Source: Populus alba
Lineage: Eukaryota; Streptophyta; Magnoliopsida; Malpighiales; Salicaceae
NCBI RefSeq assembly: GCF_005239225.2
Contig: NC_133299.1
Span: forward strand, 1,430,967-1,494,966
Length of the DNA: 64,000 nt
Direction: 5' to 3'
Part shown: in pieces, positions 1 through 9,803 of the stretch
How the letters are laid out: the number at the start of each line of letters is the position of its first letter
Position numbering within the stretch: position 1 is the first letter of the stretch
The notes under the pieces: generated by a model
What the model saw: the letters and a program-made list of their open reading frames with translations, nothing else
The model's database searches: none
Told to the model about the DNA's origin: nothing
Translations under genes and position numbers: made by a program

Positions 1-1345
1 GGTATATTTATATATTATTGTAGATTTATGAAAAAAATAAAAAAATATATATAAAAAGAGAAAAATTGTTGCAAATGTTTTCAATAAAAAAAAACTATGA
101 ATAATTTTTAACCAATTTAATATTTAAAAATTAAAATAACCAAAGAAAATTTTGAAAAAATTCACAAAAGAAAAAAAAAAGGAAATAAAAACTTTATAAT
201 GAAATACTGTAACAATTTATAGTGTTTTAGGAGAAAATTTATAATTGTAATTCTTAACTAACTCAATATTTAAAATATTAAAATTAATAAAGACAATTTT
301 AAAACATTTCATAACAACAAAAAATTATATGGTGGAAAACTGTAGCAATCTACTCTACTTGACTCGGGCTAGGGCTTGAATTGGCCTCTACTCTACTTGA
401 CTTTTTCGAGTTTGGGCCTTTCTTTGCCGGGTATTTTTTTCTTCAATTGAACTTCTCTCTGCCCATACAAACACAAAAAAAGAAAAAAAAAACAAAAAAA
501 AAATAAAATAATTGTAAAAAAAAAACATGTAGGAAAAGTTAAAGCTAAATTCTGAATCAGTTCAATATTATAAAAAAAAAACATTCGGGTAAGATAATTT
601 AAAAAAAAAACATGTGGAGAAACACTGTAGCAAAACAAAAACCATGTGGGGAAACGTTATTATAGTCCATAGTGTTTTTTTTAAAAAAAAATCTACAAAG
701 CAAAATTCTTAACCAGCTTAATACGAAGAAAAAAAAATCGACAAAGATCATTTTTAAAAAAAATCATGAAAAAAAAAAAAACAAATGTGGGGAAACATTG
801 CAGTAATCCAAAATGTTTTTTTTTTAAAAAAACTACAAAACTAAATTTTCAACTAGTTCAATATTAAAAAACATTGACAAAGATAATTTAAAAAAAAAAC
901 ACAAAAAAAAAAAGAAAAAAGAAGATAATCTTGGGGGAAAAAAAAAGAAAAAAAATGTAAAATCCAAAAAAAAGGTAAAAACGATTAAAAAAAAAAATTG
1001 GGGAAAGATTAAAAAAAAAAAAAAAAAGACAAAACACAAAAGTAACTGAAAAAACAAAAACAACACAAAACAAAATTAAAAATATTAAAAAACAAAAACA
1101 TGTAAGGAAAGTGTTTTAAAGTTTTTGTTTAAGTTGTTTTATTGTTATAATTATAGCTGCGGATCTTCTTGGGAATTTATACGAAAAATCCAAGAGGCTA
1201 TAAAGTGAATCTGGATGCACTATTTTTATAGAAAAACTAATATTTTATTATTTTTTATGTTGATCAACAAGATTATTAGGGTTGGATTTAGCAACGACAA
1301 GGAGAACAATGTCGTATGAATTTTGATTTAATTAAATATCTTTGT
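1..1345. repeat. UGT71 3'-flank duplicate, copy 1
   Basis: Bases 46-300 and 1130-1345 match 5952-6180 and 6175-6385, the DNA just downstream of the UGT71 gene at 4415-5860. Shared landmarks are the start (aaaattgttgcaaatgtttt) and a block of about 200 bases holding ggatcttcttgggaattta, aatccaagaggctat, gattattagggttggattt and aatgtcgtatgaattttga (with single changes). The simplest reading is that this is the 3' flank of another UGT71 copy lying left of the window. The match is interrupted in this copy by a low-complexity tandem array. No gene is visible here; the short ORFs are homopolymer artefacts. Confidence 0.75.
46..1130. repeat. Degenerate tandem array, unit about 130-160 bp
   Basis: Several diverged units follow one another. 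Each has a head like catgtggggaaacactgtag followed by caatccatagtg, a poly-T/poly-A stretch, then ctaaattcttaaccagttca and atattaaaaaacattgacaa. Heads are seen near 330, 530, 610, 645 and 785. The equivalent region after the next UGT gene (about 5950-6160) holds only one to two units, so the array seems to have expanded in this copy. It is extremely A-rich and has no coding potential. Confidence 0.6.
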
Positions 1346-1549
1346 AAAACTGAGCCTAAATCAGGCTTTCAATTTCAAATTTCTTGTACCAATCCACTAA
1401 ACTAACCCTTAAAAGGTTCATTACCTGGGAAGTCATTCTAAAACGATGAAATGATAGTCACTTTTCTGACAAAAATTCATTGAAAAAGTCAAAACATCTG
1501 CGACGCCGATCTCCAATGTTTTCATTTTCTAAAACCATCACCAAAGGCT

Positions 1550-3890
1550 CCTTTTTTTTCTTCGGATGGTTATCGTTATTCTGTTATCTTTGTTGATGCC
1601 CACACAAAATATATATGGTATTATTCACTTGTTGTAAAATCTGATGTTTATTCTGTTTTTCATCAATTTTAAACTCTTGTCGAGCGTCAATTTTCATTAA
1701 AAATAAAATATGTTCAAACTGATTGGGGCGGTGACTCTCCATTTTCTTTCAAACCATTAGTATTTATCACCGTTTGATATGTCCTCACACTCGCGAACAA
1801 AATGGAATAGTAAAAAGACATCATTGACATATTGTGGAAACCGGCCTTACTTTTTTAGGCCAATGTAAATCTCCATTCCGCTTTTGGAATTATGCTTTTG
1901 AAACTTTGATTTATCTCATCAATTGCATGCCTACTCTTGTTCTTGCAAATCGATCTCCATTTGATTGTTTGTTTCACTGTTCTACTTATTATCATTTTTT
2001 ACGTACTTTTGGATGTCTCTGTTTTCTCTTTTTGCGTCCTTATAATAATCATAAACCGGATTTTCGGTCTTTTCCATGTGTGTTTTATGGCTACAGTTCC
2101 TCTTACCTTGGTTATCGATGTTTTGACATTGAATCTTATCACATGTATATCTTCTGTCATGTCTGTTTTCATGAACATGTTTTTTTGTTTGATAATTCTG
2201 AACAGATTACATAGGTTTTGGCTCAAAACCACACACTATTTCTTGTTACCATCCTCTCAAATCTAACCCACACCCCATTATTCACCGATCATGACACACC
2301 CCATCCCGCCTTTGCCTCTACCCTGCATTCACCTCCTACTAAAACACCACAGTCTCTACCTTTCCCTTGCTGATCACCATATACATCTTTATCTCACCAT
2401 TCTGTTGTAGGTACAGGTTGTAGATTAGTTTTCCCTACACTCCAGCACGATGTCTCTGCTAGTACTGGGAAACCCTTTGGTTCCTCCTTTGCTTCCCCTT
2501 TATTTTGCCAGTCACCTGGCTTCTGCAGACTCTGTCTTTGTTGCCAACCTTGTTGTTGCTGGCAACCCTCTGCTTGAGGCAACTTCTTCACCTAGTTTGA
2601 ATCTAGTGATTGATCTCTCTGCTTATCCACTACAGCAGGACACCTCTGTGACACCAACCTCCGCTGCGTCACCACCGTTTCTCAGCCGCCACCTTATGGT
2701 CCTTAGACCGCGACAGCCCAAAACCGCAAATATGATGGCCTCTACTGCAGCTGATACAGTTGCCACTCGAGTATTGCTATCTCCTTCTTCTGAACCAATT
2801 GCCTTCTCTGATGCAGATAAATATGTTGATTGGCATGATGTTATATGTGAAGAGATCAAGGCATTGCGTTTCAACCACACTTGGTCCCTAGTGCCCCTTC
2901 ATCCTTCGATTAATGTTGTTGGCAATCGATGGATATATCGGATCAAACATCGTGTTAATGGTAGCATTGAACGTTATAAAGCCCGTCTAGTTGCTAGAGG
3001 CTTTACCCAGCAGGAAAGCATTGATTATTCTGAAACTTTAGTCCAGTTATTAAGCAGACCACCATCAGATTAGTCTTATCCATTACGGTTTCACGTAATT
3101 AGAAGATTCATAAGCTCAATATTCATAATGCATTTCTCAATGGTGTTCTTATTGAAGAAGTCTACATGAAGCAACCTCCAGATTTTATTGACCTTACTCT
3201 TCCATCTCATGTGTGCAAATTGCACAAGTCATTATATGGTTTAAAACAGGCACCAAGGGCATGGTACACCCATCTGAGTAATTTTTTACTCTCCATTGGT
3301 TTCCTTGCCTTCAAGGTTGACACCTCCTTGTTTTATCTTATCTGATGGTACTAATATCTTTTTAATCCTAGTATATATTGATGATATTCTGCTTATGGGC
3401 AACAACTCTGCCATGTTTCATCACCTAATCCAGTTACTCAGCTTAGAATTCAAGCTTCGTGACTTAGGTATTGTTCACTACTGTCTGGGTATTGAAGTTC
3501 AGTATACAGGTATAGGTTTAATGTTGCGCCAACACAAATATATTCTTGACATCCTCACTCGAGGTGGTATGACTTCTTGTAAACTCGTTGATACTCCAGG
3601 TTCCCTCCATCTCTGCTCCTTGGTGCGATAATCTTGGTGCGACTTATCTCTCAGCAAATCCTATCTTTCATGCTTGTATTAAACATATTGAGGTAGATTA
3701 TCACTTTGTCTGCGAAGAAGAAAATTCAGATTCGTTTTATCCCTTCTCAGGATCAACTTGTTGATGTCTTCAACAAACCACTTTCTGTTGCATCTTTTAC
3801 TGCTTCAGGTTTAAGCTTCGGGTCGATCCTCCACCATCAACTTGAAGGGGCATATTATAGAATGTATAACATGTATATCTCTGAATAAAA
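1550..3890 (+). mobile_element. Decayed Ty1/copia LTR retrotransposon (pol remnant)
   Basis: Pieces of a copia polyprotein lie in order in all three + frames, broken by stops and frameshifts. The integrase core comes first (about 1570-2215, with VDAHTKY, QTDWGG and a later FGYSS-like end). The reverse transcriptase follows (about 2810-3630), holding WIYRIKHR, YKARLVARGF, LYGLKQAPRAW and the YIDD catalytic box near 3375-3395. A tail with [16 protein letters not shown] lies at 3725-3785. A purine-rich stretch at 3842-3851 resembles the polypurine tract before a 3' LTR, and the sequence after it (tattatagaatg) could be a mutated LTR start. Gag and protease were not found, nor a clear 5' LTR. The order integrase then RT separates it from gypsy elements. 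It is an inactive relic. Confidence 0.85.
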
Positions 3891-4414
3891 AATTAATATA
3901 GAATTATTTTAATGTTATAATCCCTATAATAACTATCGTATTCTACCTTATATGTATATATAAAAAAAATTGACTAAGAACAACCTAAATCATTATGTTA
4001 TTCTCGACTTCTATTATCATCAATTAAAAAAAAATAGAAAATTCAGCCCATAATACGATAGGGAGGGCAAAATACTTAGCCCATAATAACTGAGCAACAG
4101 CTAATAAGGGTTCGAAAAACGTTGTCTTTTTATGACTTAAATTACTGACAGGAACGGCATCGCTTTTTTTTGGGTCTTCTTGACGAATTGTAAAAGCAGT
4201 CCACAATGACAGCAAAGCCATGACCTCACTCTCACTCTTGTCCTGCACGGCTGCACCTGTATATTTTTGAGCAGTAAATTGCCAATCTCAAGTCCACTTA
4301 ATTAGAGCCACAAGTAGTGCCCTTAAAAAGGATATGAAAATCAGTCTTTTACATGCAATCCCACCTTGAAATTCTCTAGCAAATAAAGAAAAAATTAAAG
4401 AGCTCAGTCGCAGA
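3891..4414 (+). promoter_or_regulatory. UGT71 gene 1 upstream region
   Basis: From about 4025 to the start codon this DNA is recognisably related to 7890-8366 upstream of the second UGT71 gene. Shared blocks are gaaaattcarcccataat (4036 / 7900), a gttgt-cttt segment, tcaagtccacttaattagag (4288 / 8220), aaaaaggata followed by cagtctttt-cat, and a final ctcagt-gcagaatgaag. A TATA-like ttaaaaagg sits at 4323-4331, about 85 bases before the ATG. The promoter was therefore duplicated together with the gene. Confidence 0.6.
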
Positions 4415-5860
4415 ATGAAGAAAGCTGAGCTGGTCTTCATACCAACACCAGGTATCAGCCACCTCCTATCCACAGTAGAGGTAGCAAAGCTTCTTCTAGA
4501 CCGTGATGAGAGGCTTTCAATCACCTTCCTCATCATGAAAATACGTTCTGACCCCAAGATTGACAGGTTTATAAATTCAGTGAGTACAGCCTGTAATCGT
4601 ATCCGCTTCATTAACTTGCCTAAAGATGAGCCTGTTCCAAACCAACCCAGGAAGTTTCTCTTTTCTTTGATTGAAACCCAGATACCCCATGTCAAAGATG
4701 AAGTCTCTAAGCTTGTGAGCCAGTCCGAGTCAAGCCCTGACTCGCCTACACTTTCTGGGTTTGTTCTCGATATGTTTTGTACACCAATGATGGACGTGGC
4801 CAATGAATTTGGTGTTCCCTCATATATTTTCCTTACGTCAGGTGCAGCTTCTCTTGGCGTCCAATTTTATGTTCAGGCTCTTCACGATGAGCAGAAAGTT
4901 GACCCTACTGAGTTCAAGGGCTCTGATGCTGAGTTGGTCATGCCGTGTTTGGCAAATCCTGTTCCAGCTAAGGTCTTGCCCTCTGTTTTGCTTAACAAAG
5001 AGCGGCTGCCGCATATGCTCCGTCAAGCTAGAAGGTTTAGAGAAACTAAGGGTATTATAATAAACACATTTGAAGAGCTGGAATCTCATGCGATCAACTC
5101 CTTTTCTAAAGGTAATATCCCTCCGGTATATCCAGTGGGTCCCATTTTAAACCTTAATAGAGATGGTGATTGTGACGAGGAGTCTGATGAATACAAAGAC
5201 ATCAAGCAATGGGTTGATGATCAGCCCCTATCCTCAGTAGTGTATCTATGCTTCGGGAGCATGGGGAGTTTCGGAGTGGATCAGGTGAAGGAAATTGCTT
5301 GTGGGCTAGAGCAGAGCGGGCATCGATTCTTGTGGTCTCTACGTCAACCACCACCGGAAGGGAAGATGGAACCTCCAAGCGATTACACTAACCCTCGGGA
5401 TGTCTTACCTGAAGGATTTTTGGATCGGACGGCTATCACAGGAAAAATAATTGGATGGGCCCCGCAGACAGATATTTTGGCCCATCCATCCGTAGGAGGG
5501 TTCGTATCGCACTGTGGATGGAACTCTATATTGGAAAGCATATGGTTTGGCGTTCCAATTGCCGCGTGGCCATTATATGCAGAGCAACAACTGAATGCCT
5601 TTCAAATGATTGTTGAGCTCGGATTGGGAGTGGAGATTAAAATGGATTATAGAAGAGAGTTTATCTCGGACGGTAAAGAAGATGTCATTAGTGCCGGGGA
5701 GATCGAGAGAGGAGTAAGGTGTTTAATGGAGCTTTGCGATGAGAAGAGGGAGAAGTTGAAGGAGATGAGTAGAAAGAGCAGGAAGGCTTTGGAGAACGGT
5801 GGATCCTCGTTCACTTGGTTAGGTCGTTTCATTCAAGATATGGCGGACCACCTACCATGA
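4415..5860 (+). CDS. UDP-glycosyltransferase, UGT71 family (copy 1)
   Basis: This is an intronless family-1 glycosyltransferase of 481 residues, the usual length. It moves a sugar, normally glucose from UDP-glucose, to a small-molecule hydroxyl in the cytosol. The expected catalytic His is H16 (PTPGISHL) and its Asp partner D119 (GFVLDMFC). The C-terminal PSPG donor-binding box spans residues 348-391, with HCGWNS in the middle and a final Gln as in glucose users. The start MKKAELVFIP is typical of UGT71 enzymes and is shared exactly with copy 2. UGT71 members glycosylate phenylpropanoids, flavonoids, ABA and, in poplar (UGT71L1), salicinoid precursors. The exact substrate cannot be read from sequence. 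Everything looks intact, so it is probably functional. Confidence 0.95.
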   Translation: MKKAELVFIPTPGISHLLSTVEVAKLLLDRDERLSITFLIMKIRSDPKIDRFINSVSTACNRIRFINLPKDEPVPNQPRKFLFSLIETQIPHVKDEVSKLVSQSESSPDSPTLSGFVLDMFCTPMMDVANEFGVPSYIFLTSGAASLGVQFYVQALHDEQKVDPTEFKGSDAELVMPCLANPVPAKVLPSVLLNKERLPHMLRQARRFRETKGIIINTFEELESHAINSFSKGNIPPVYPVGPILNLNRDGDCDEESDEYKDIKQWVDDQPLSSVVYLCFGSMGSFGVDQVKEIACGLEQSGHRFLWSLRQPPPEGKMEPPSDYTNPRDVLPEGFLDRTAITGKIIGWAPQTDILAHPSVGGFVSHCGWNSILESIWFGVPIAAWPLYAEQQLNAFQMIVELGLGVEIKMDYRREFISDGKEDVISAGEIERGVRCLMELCDEKREKLKEMSRKSRKALENGGSSFTWLGRFIQDMADHLP

Positions 5861-6385
5861 TTAAATTGTACTCTCTTCGAATCATTTAATACAATGTCTT
5901 TTAGTTGGATACTAGATCCCATGCCAGTGCCGCGGGCTTGTGATGTGTGTCTATATATAAAAAGAAAAATTGTTGCAAATGTTTTCAAGAAAGAAAAATA
6001 AAGTTAAATTTTTAACTAATTTAATATTTAAAAAATAAAATAAATAAAAAAAATTATAGAAAAAATTATAAAAAAGATGAAAGGAAAAAACACTTTGCAG
6101 GAAAATACTATGATAATCTATAATGGTTTATGAGAAATCTACTATTATAATTCTTAACTAACTTAATATTTATTTATGTTGTTTTATTGTTATAATTATA
6201 GCTGTTGGATCTTCTTGGGAATTTATATGAAAAATCCAAGAGGCTATCAAGTGAATGTAGATACACTATTTTTATAGAAACACTAATATTTTATTATTTT
6301 TTTATGTTGATCAACACGATTATTAGGGTTGGATTTCGTGACGACAAGGATAACGATGTCGTATGAATTTTGATATAATGAAAAA
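5861..6385. repeat. UGT71 3'-flank duplicate, copy 2
   Basis: This is the 3' flank of UGT71 copy 1, including its likely 3' UTR (5861-5950). Bases 5940-6385 repeat the window start (1-300 plus 1130-1345) but without the long tandem array. It supports a segmental duplication unit of roughly 5-6 kb. The flank of UGT71 copy 2 (9804 onward) does not show it. Confidence 0.75.
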
Positions 6386-7140
6386 AAACACAAAAAAGAA
6401 AAATCTTACCTTAATGTAGTTGCGAATGAAGCTGAAAAGAGAAAAAAAAAATTCATAAAGTATGTTAATTAAGAAAAACCGATAAAAGAGAAGAGAAGAA
6501 GACATCCTGAGCGTGGAGGAGAAGAGAAGAGAAAGAAAAAAAAAAGATGTTGATGTTTTTTACATAAAGGAAAGAAGAAGAAGAGGCTCGTTTGTTGTGA
6601 AATAAGGGATTCTAATTTTTTTTATTAAGATATTTTATCGACAGTTTAACCAATGAATAATTAAATATTAATATTTTTAATTATTTTATCAGTGATTCAG
6701 TCTATAATATTTAATTTAATAAAAAAATTTAAAAAATCACCAAATATCACCGACGACTTTTCAATTTGTTAATGATTTTGTCTGTAAAAAATAATAATCA
6801 ATAGTGCAATTGAGAAGTGAATAGTTTTAAAGTTCTCTGTAAAATACCAATGGAATTTTATGTCGATAATTCCATTGGTAAATAACATGATGAACAATGT
6901 TATGAAGAGGTGAATAGTTTACTAACGAGTTTACAAACAGACTTCGCCGACAATATTAATACATTCGATAATTCTGTTGGTATAAATAACACATTATCTT
7001 ACTTTTTGGTTTTATTTTTTTTTTTTTCACTGTAATTCTCTTAGTATAAATCGAAGGAATATTTTCATTGATCAAATTCACTATAATTTATTGATGAAAA
7101 TATTCTATCAATATTTATATTTATATTTATATTTATTAAT
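6386..7140. mobile_element. Decayed CACTA-like DNA transposon fragment
   Basis: Repeated short words such as ccaatggaattttatgtcga, taattccattggtaaataac, cttcgccgaca and tcgataattctgttggtata look like decayed forms of ccgacggaa / ttccgtcggt, with many C-to-T and G-to-A changes. Arrays of that word in both orientations are typical of subterminal regions of plant CACTA elements. No transposase ORF and no clean ends are seen. A purine-rich stretch (6480-6600) lies inside. The class assignment is inference from word style only. Confidence 0.35.
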
Positions 7141-7164
7141 TTTATAGTAATATATTACAAGGAA

Positions 7165-7530
7165 GTGATCATTTTCGGTTCGTTCGGTTTTCATTAAAAA
7201 AAAAGTAACCAAACCAAATTAAAAAAACACAACCAAAACCGTTTCAAACCGACCGATTTCGGTTCAATTCAGTTTTTTTAGGACAAAAACCGGTTTGGCT
7301 TGGTTTTTTTCAGGTTTCGGCTCGGTTTTTTCCCTTTTTTTTATATAATTTGGGTTTGGTTTGATTCGGTTTGGTTTTTTTGGTTTCAGGTTTATAAAAC
7401 CGAAACCGAACCAAACCGGTCGGTTTTTTTTAAAATTTTAATTAATTTTTTTTATGGTTCGGTTTTTCTTATTTTTATTTTTGGTTTTCTCGATTTAATT
7501 GGTTTATCGATTTTTTTGCTTATCCCTACA
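7165..7530. repeat. CGGTTT-rich degenerate repeat
   Basis: The region is built from variants of cggtttggttt and its complement aaccaaaccg. The complement dominates in 7195-7255 and the direct word in 7255-7400, with another switch at 7398-7425 (aaaccgaaaccgaaccaaac). The inverted arrangement could form long imperfect hairpins. ORFs crossing it are composition artefacts. Confidence 0.6.
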
Positions 7531-7639
7531 ATTAACACAGAGATAGCAGAATTTAGGATAGATATTATATTAATTTGGAATTATTGTAAATTAAAAAAAA
7601 AAAGGCTAAAGAAGTGTCCCTTACAACTTTTTAATAGTG

Positions 7640-7860
7640 AAAGGTTTGTTTTTATGTTTTAAAAATATTTTTGAAAAAATTTAACTTTTTGAATTTTTTT
7701 TGTTTATAATTAATATTTTTTGGGTATTTTTATATTATTTAAATGTAATGATATTAAAAATATTTTTTTAAAAACATATAAAAAAATATAATTTTAATAT
7801 ATTTATAAATAAAAAATATTTTAAAAAATAACCAAACACACTCACTCAACTTAACTTGTA
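7640..7860. mobile_element. MITE-like AT-rich element, copy a
   Basis: It has the layout of a family found at least nine times in the window: a (gtttgtttttatg) edge, then aaaatatttttgaaaaa, a centre near gtaatgatattaaaaatat, then taaaaaatattttaaaaaat and a closing aaccaaacacactc. The two halves are imperfect inverted repeats. It is non-coding. Confidence 0.55.
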
Positions 7861-7894
7861 ATGAAACCTCGTAACATGAAAATAAAATAATAAA

Positions 7895-8366
7895 AAAATG
7901 GAAAATTCAACCCATAATGTACAGTGAAGAAACTTTGTTGTTTTTCTACTTTAAATTCCATAACCAGACAACGTCCTAAAAAGCATGTTTAGTTCGTATT
8001 AGTTTTTAAATTTTAAATATATATTTTAAAAAATTTAATTATTTTTATTTTAAATTAATATTTTTAAATATTTTAATGTGCTAATATTAAAAATTATTTT
8101 TTAAAAATAAAAAAATATATTATTTTAATATTTTTTTAAATAAAAAATAACCACAACAATATCATCAAACATAGTATTAATCTTTTCTTATACTTGGATG
8201 ATATTTTTGACAAAGAATAGTCAAGTCCACTTCATTATAGCCCCTTGGAGCGCGCACATAAAAAGGATAGGAAGACCAGTCTTTTGCATTACTCCTAGAA
8301 CACTCTAGCTACTCGTTGTAAGCCAAGGAAAAAAACAAAAAAAACAGAGAGACCTCAGTTGCAGAA
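7895..8366 (+). promoter_or_regulatory. UGT71 gene 2 upstream region with MITE inserted
   Basis: The blocks shared with gene 1's promoter are split here by a second MITE-like copy at about 7985-8175, which contains aatgtgctaatattaaaaat and ends in aaccacaacaatatcatcaa. A TATA-like cataaaaagg lies at 8257-8266, about 100 bases before the ATG. The MITE separates the distal conserved block from the proximal promoter, a plausible cause of expression divergence between the two genes. Confidence 0.55.
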
Positions 8367-9803
8367 ATGAAGAAAGCTGAGCTAGTCTTCATACCAGCAC
8401 CTGGTAGAAGCCACCTTATGTCCACTGTAGAGGTAGCAAAGCTGCTTGTAGACCGTGATGAGAGGCTTTCAATCACCTTCCTCATCATGAGCCTAAGTTA
8501 TGACTCAAAGACTGCTTGCTATATTGATTCCTTGAGTGCAGCCTGCAATCGTATCCGGTTCATTAAGTTGCCTGAAGATGAGCCTGAACCCAACAAGTTT
8601 CTCTTTGCTTTGATTGGAACCCAGAAACGCCATGTCAAAGAAGAAGTCTCCAAGCTTGTGATTCGGTCCCATTTAAGCCCCGACTCGCCTCCACTTGCTG
8701 GGTTTGTTCTTGATTTGTTTTGTACATCAATGATAGACGTGGCCAATGAATTTGGTGTTCCCTCTTATATTTTCTTGACGACAGGTGCAGCTTATCTTGG
8801 CCTGCAGTTTTATATTCAGGCTCTTCACGATGAGCAGAGAGTTGACGCTACTCAGTTCAAGGACTCGGATGCTGAGTTGGTCGTGCCTTGTTTGGCGTAC
8901 CCGCTTCCTGCTAAGGTCCTGCCTTCTGCTGTGCTCAACAAAGAGTGGCTGCCTGCTTACCTTGATCAAGCAAGAAGGTTTAGGGAAACTAAGGGTATCA
9001 TTGTAAACACATTCGAAGAGTTGGAATCTCATGCGATCAACTCCTTTTCTAATGGTAATACCCCTCCCGTGTACCCAGTGGGTCCCATTTTGAACCTTAA
9101 TAGAGATGGCGATCTTGATGTGGAGTCTGGTAAACGCAAAGACATCAAGCAATGGCTTGATGATCAGCCCCTATCCTCAGTAGTGTATCTATGCTTCGGG
9201 AGCATGGGGAGCTTCGGAGCGGATCAGGTGAAGGAAATTGCATGGGGGCTAGAGCAGAGCGGGCATCGATTCTTGTGGTCTCTACGGAAACCACAACCGA
9301 AGGGTAAGATGGAAATCCCGAGCGATTACACTAATCCTCAAGATGTCTTGCCCGAAGGGTTTTTGGATCGGACGGCTAAGATTGGAAAAATAATTGGATG
9401 GGCCCCACAGATCGATATTTTATCCCATCCATCTGTAGGAGGGTTCGTATCACACTGCGGATGGAACTCTATATTGGAAAGCATATGGTTCGGCGTTCCG
9501 ATTGCCGCGTGGCCATTACAGGCAGAGCAACAACTTAATGCTTTTCAAATTATTGTGGAGTTAGGGTTCGGAGTGGAGATTAAAATGGATTATAGAAGAG
9601 AGTTTTTCTATGATGATGATGAAAACATTATTAGTGCTGGGGAAATAGAGAGAGGAATAAGGTGTTTGATGGAGCTTGGCAAGGAGAAGGTGGAGAGGTT
9701 GAAGGAAACGAGTGAAAAGTGTAGGAAAGCTTCGATGGAAGGTGGATCTTCATACACTTGGCTAGGGCACTTGATTCATGAGATAGTGGACACAATTCCA
9801 TGA
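8367..9803 (+). CDS. UDP-glycosyltransferase, UGT71 family (copy 2)
   Basis: This intronless tandem paralogue of the gene at 4415 has 478 residues. By eye it is about four-fifths identical, with the same start and the same end of the PSPG region. The expected catalytic pair H16 and D116 and the PSPG box (345-388, WAPQIDILSHP to AEQ) are intact. Differences concentrate in the N-terminal acceptor half, for example residues 42-60 and 70-110 where three residues are missing. Copy 1 has CGLEQSG where copy 2 has WGLEQSG. Family knowledge suggests a cytosolic glucosyltransferase of phenolic acceptors. Acceptor preference may differ from copy 1 because the donor half is nearly invariant while the acceptor half has moved. 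Confidence 0.95.
   Translation: MKKAELVFIPAPGRSHLMSTVEVAKLLVDRDERLSITFLIMSLSYDSKTACYIDSLSAACNRIRFIKLPEDEPEPNKFLFALIGTQKRHVKEEVSKLVIRSHLSPDSPPLAGFVLDLFCTSMIDVANEFGVPSYIFLTTGAAYLGLQFYIQALHDEQRVDATQFKDSDAELVVPCLAYPLPAKVLPSAVLNKEWLPAYLDQARRFRETKGIIVNTFEELESHAINSFSNGNTPPVYPVGPILNLNRDGDLDVESGKRKDIKQWLDDQPLSSVVYLCFGSMGSFGADQVKEIAWGLEQSGHRFLWSLRKPQPKGKMEIPSDYTNPQDVLPEGFLDRTAKIGKIIGWAPQIDILSHPSVGGFVSHCGWNSILESIWFGVPIAAWPLQAEQQLNAFQIIVELGFGVEIKMDYRREFFYDDDENIISAGEIERGIRCLMELGKEKVERLKETSEKCRKASMEGGSSYTWLGHLIHEIVDTIP

Noticed and set aside
393..1073. Phe-rich ORFs on the minus strand
   Set aside because: They come from poly-A tracts read as poly-Phe. There is no domain and no start context, and the A-rich repeat explains them.
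1550..3890. An active retrotransposon
   Set aside because: There are multiple stops and frame changes, gag and protease were not found, and there are no paired LTRs.
7300..7662. 120-codon + strand ORF with Phe/Trp-rich start
   Set aside because: It lies in the CGGTTT repeat, and its composition follows the repeat.
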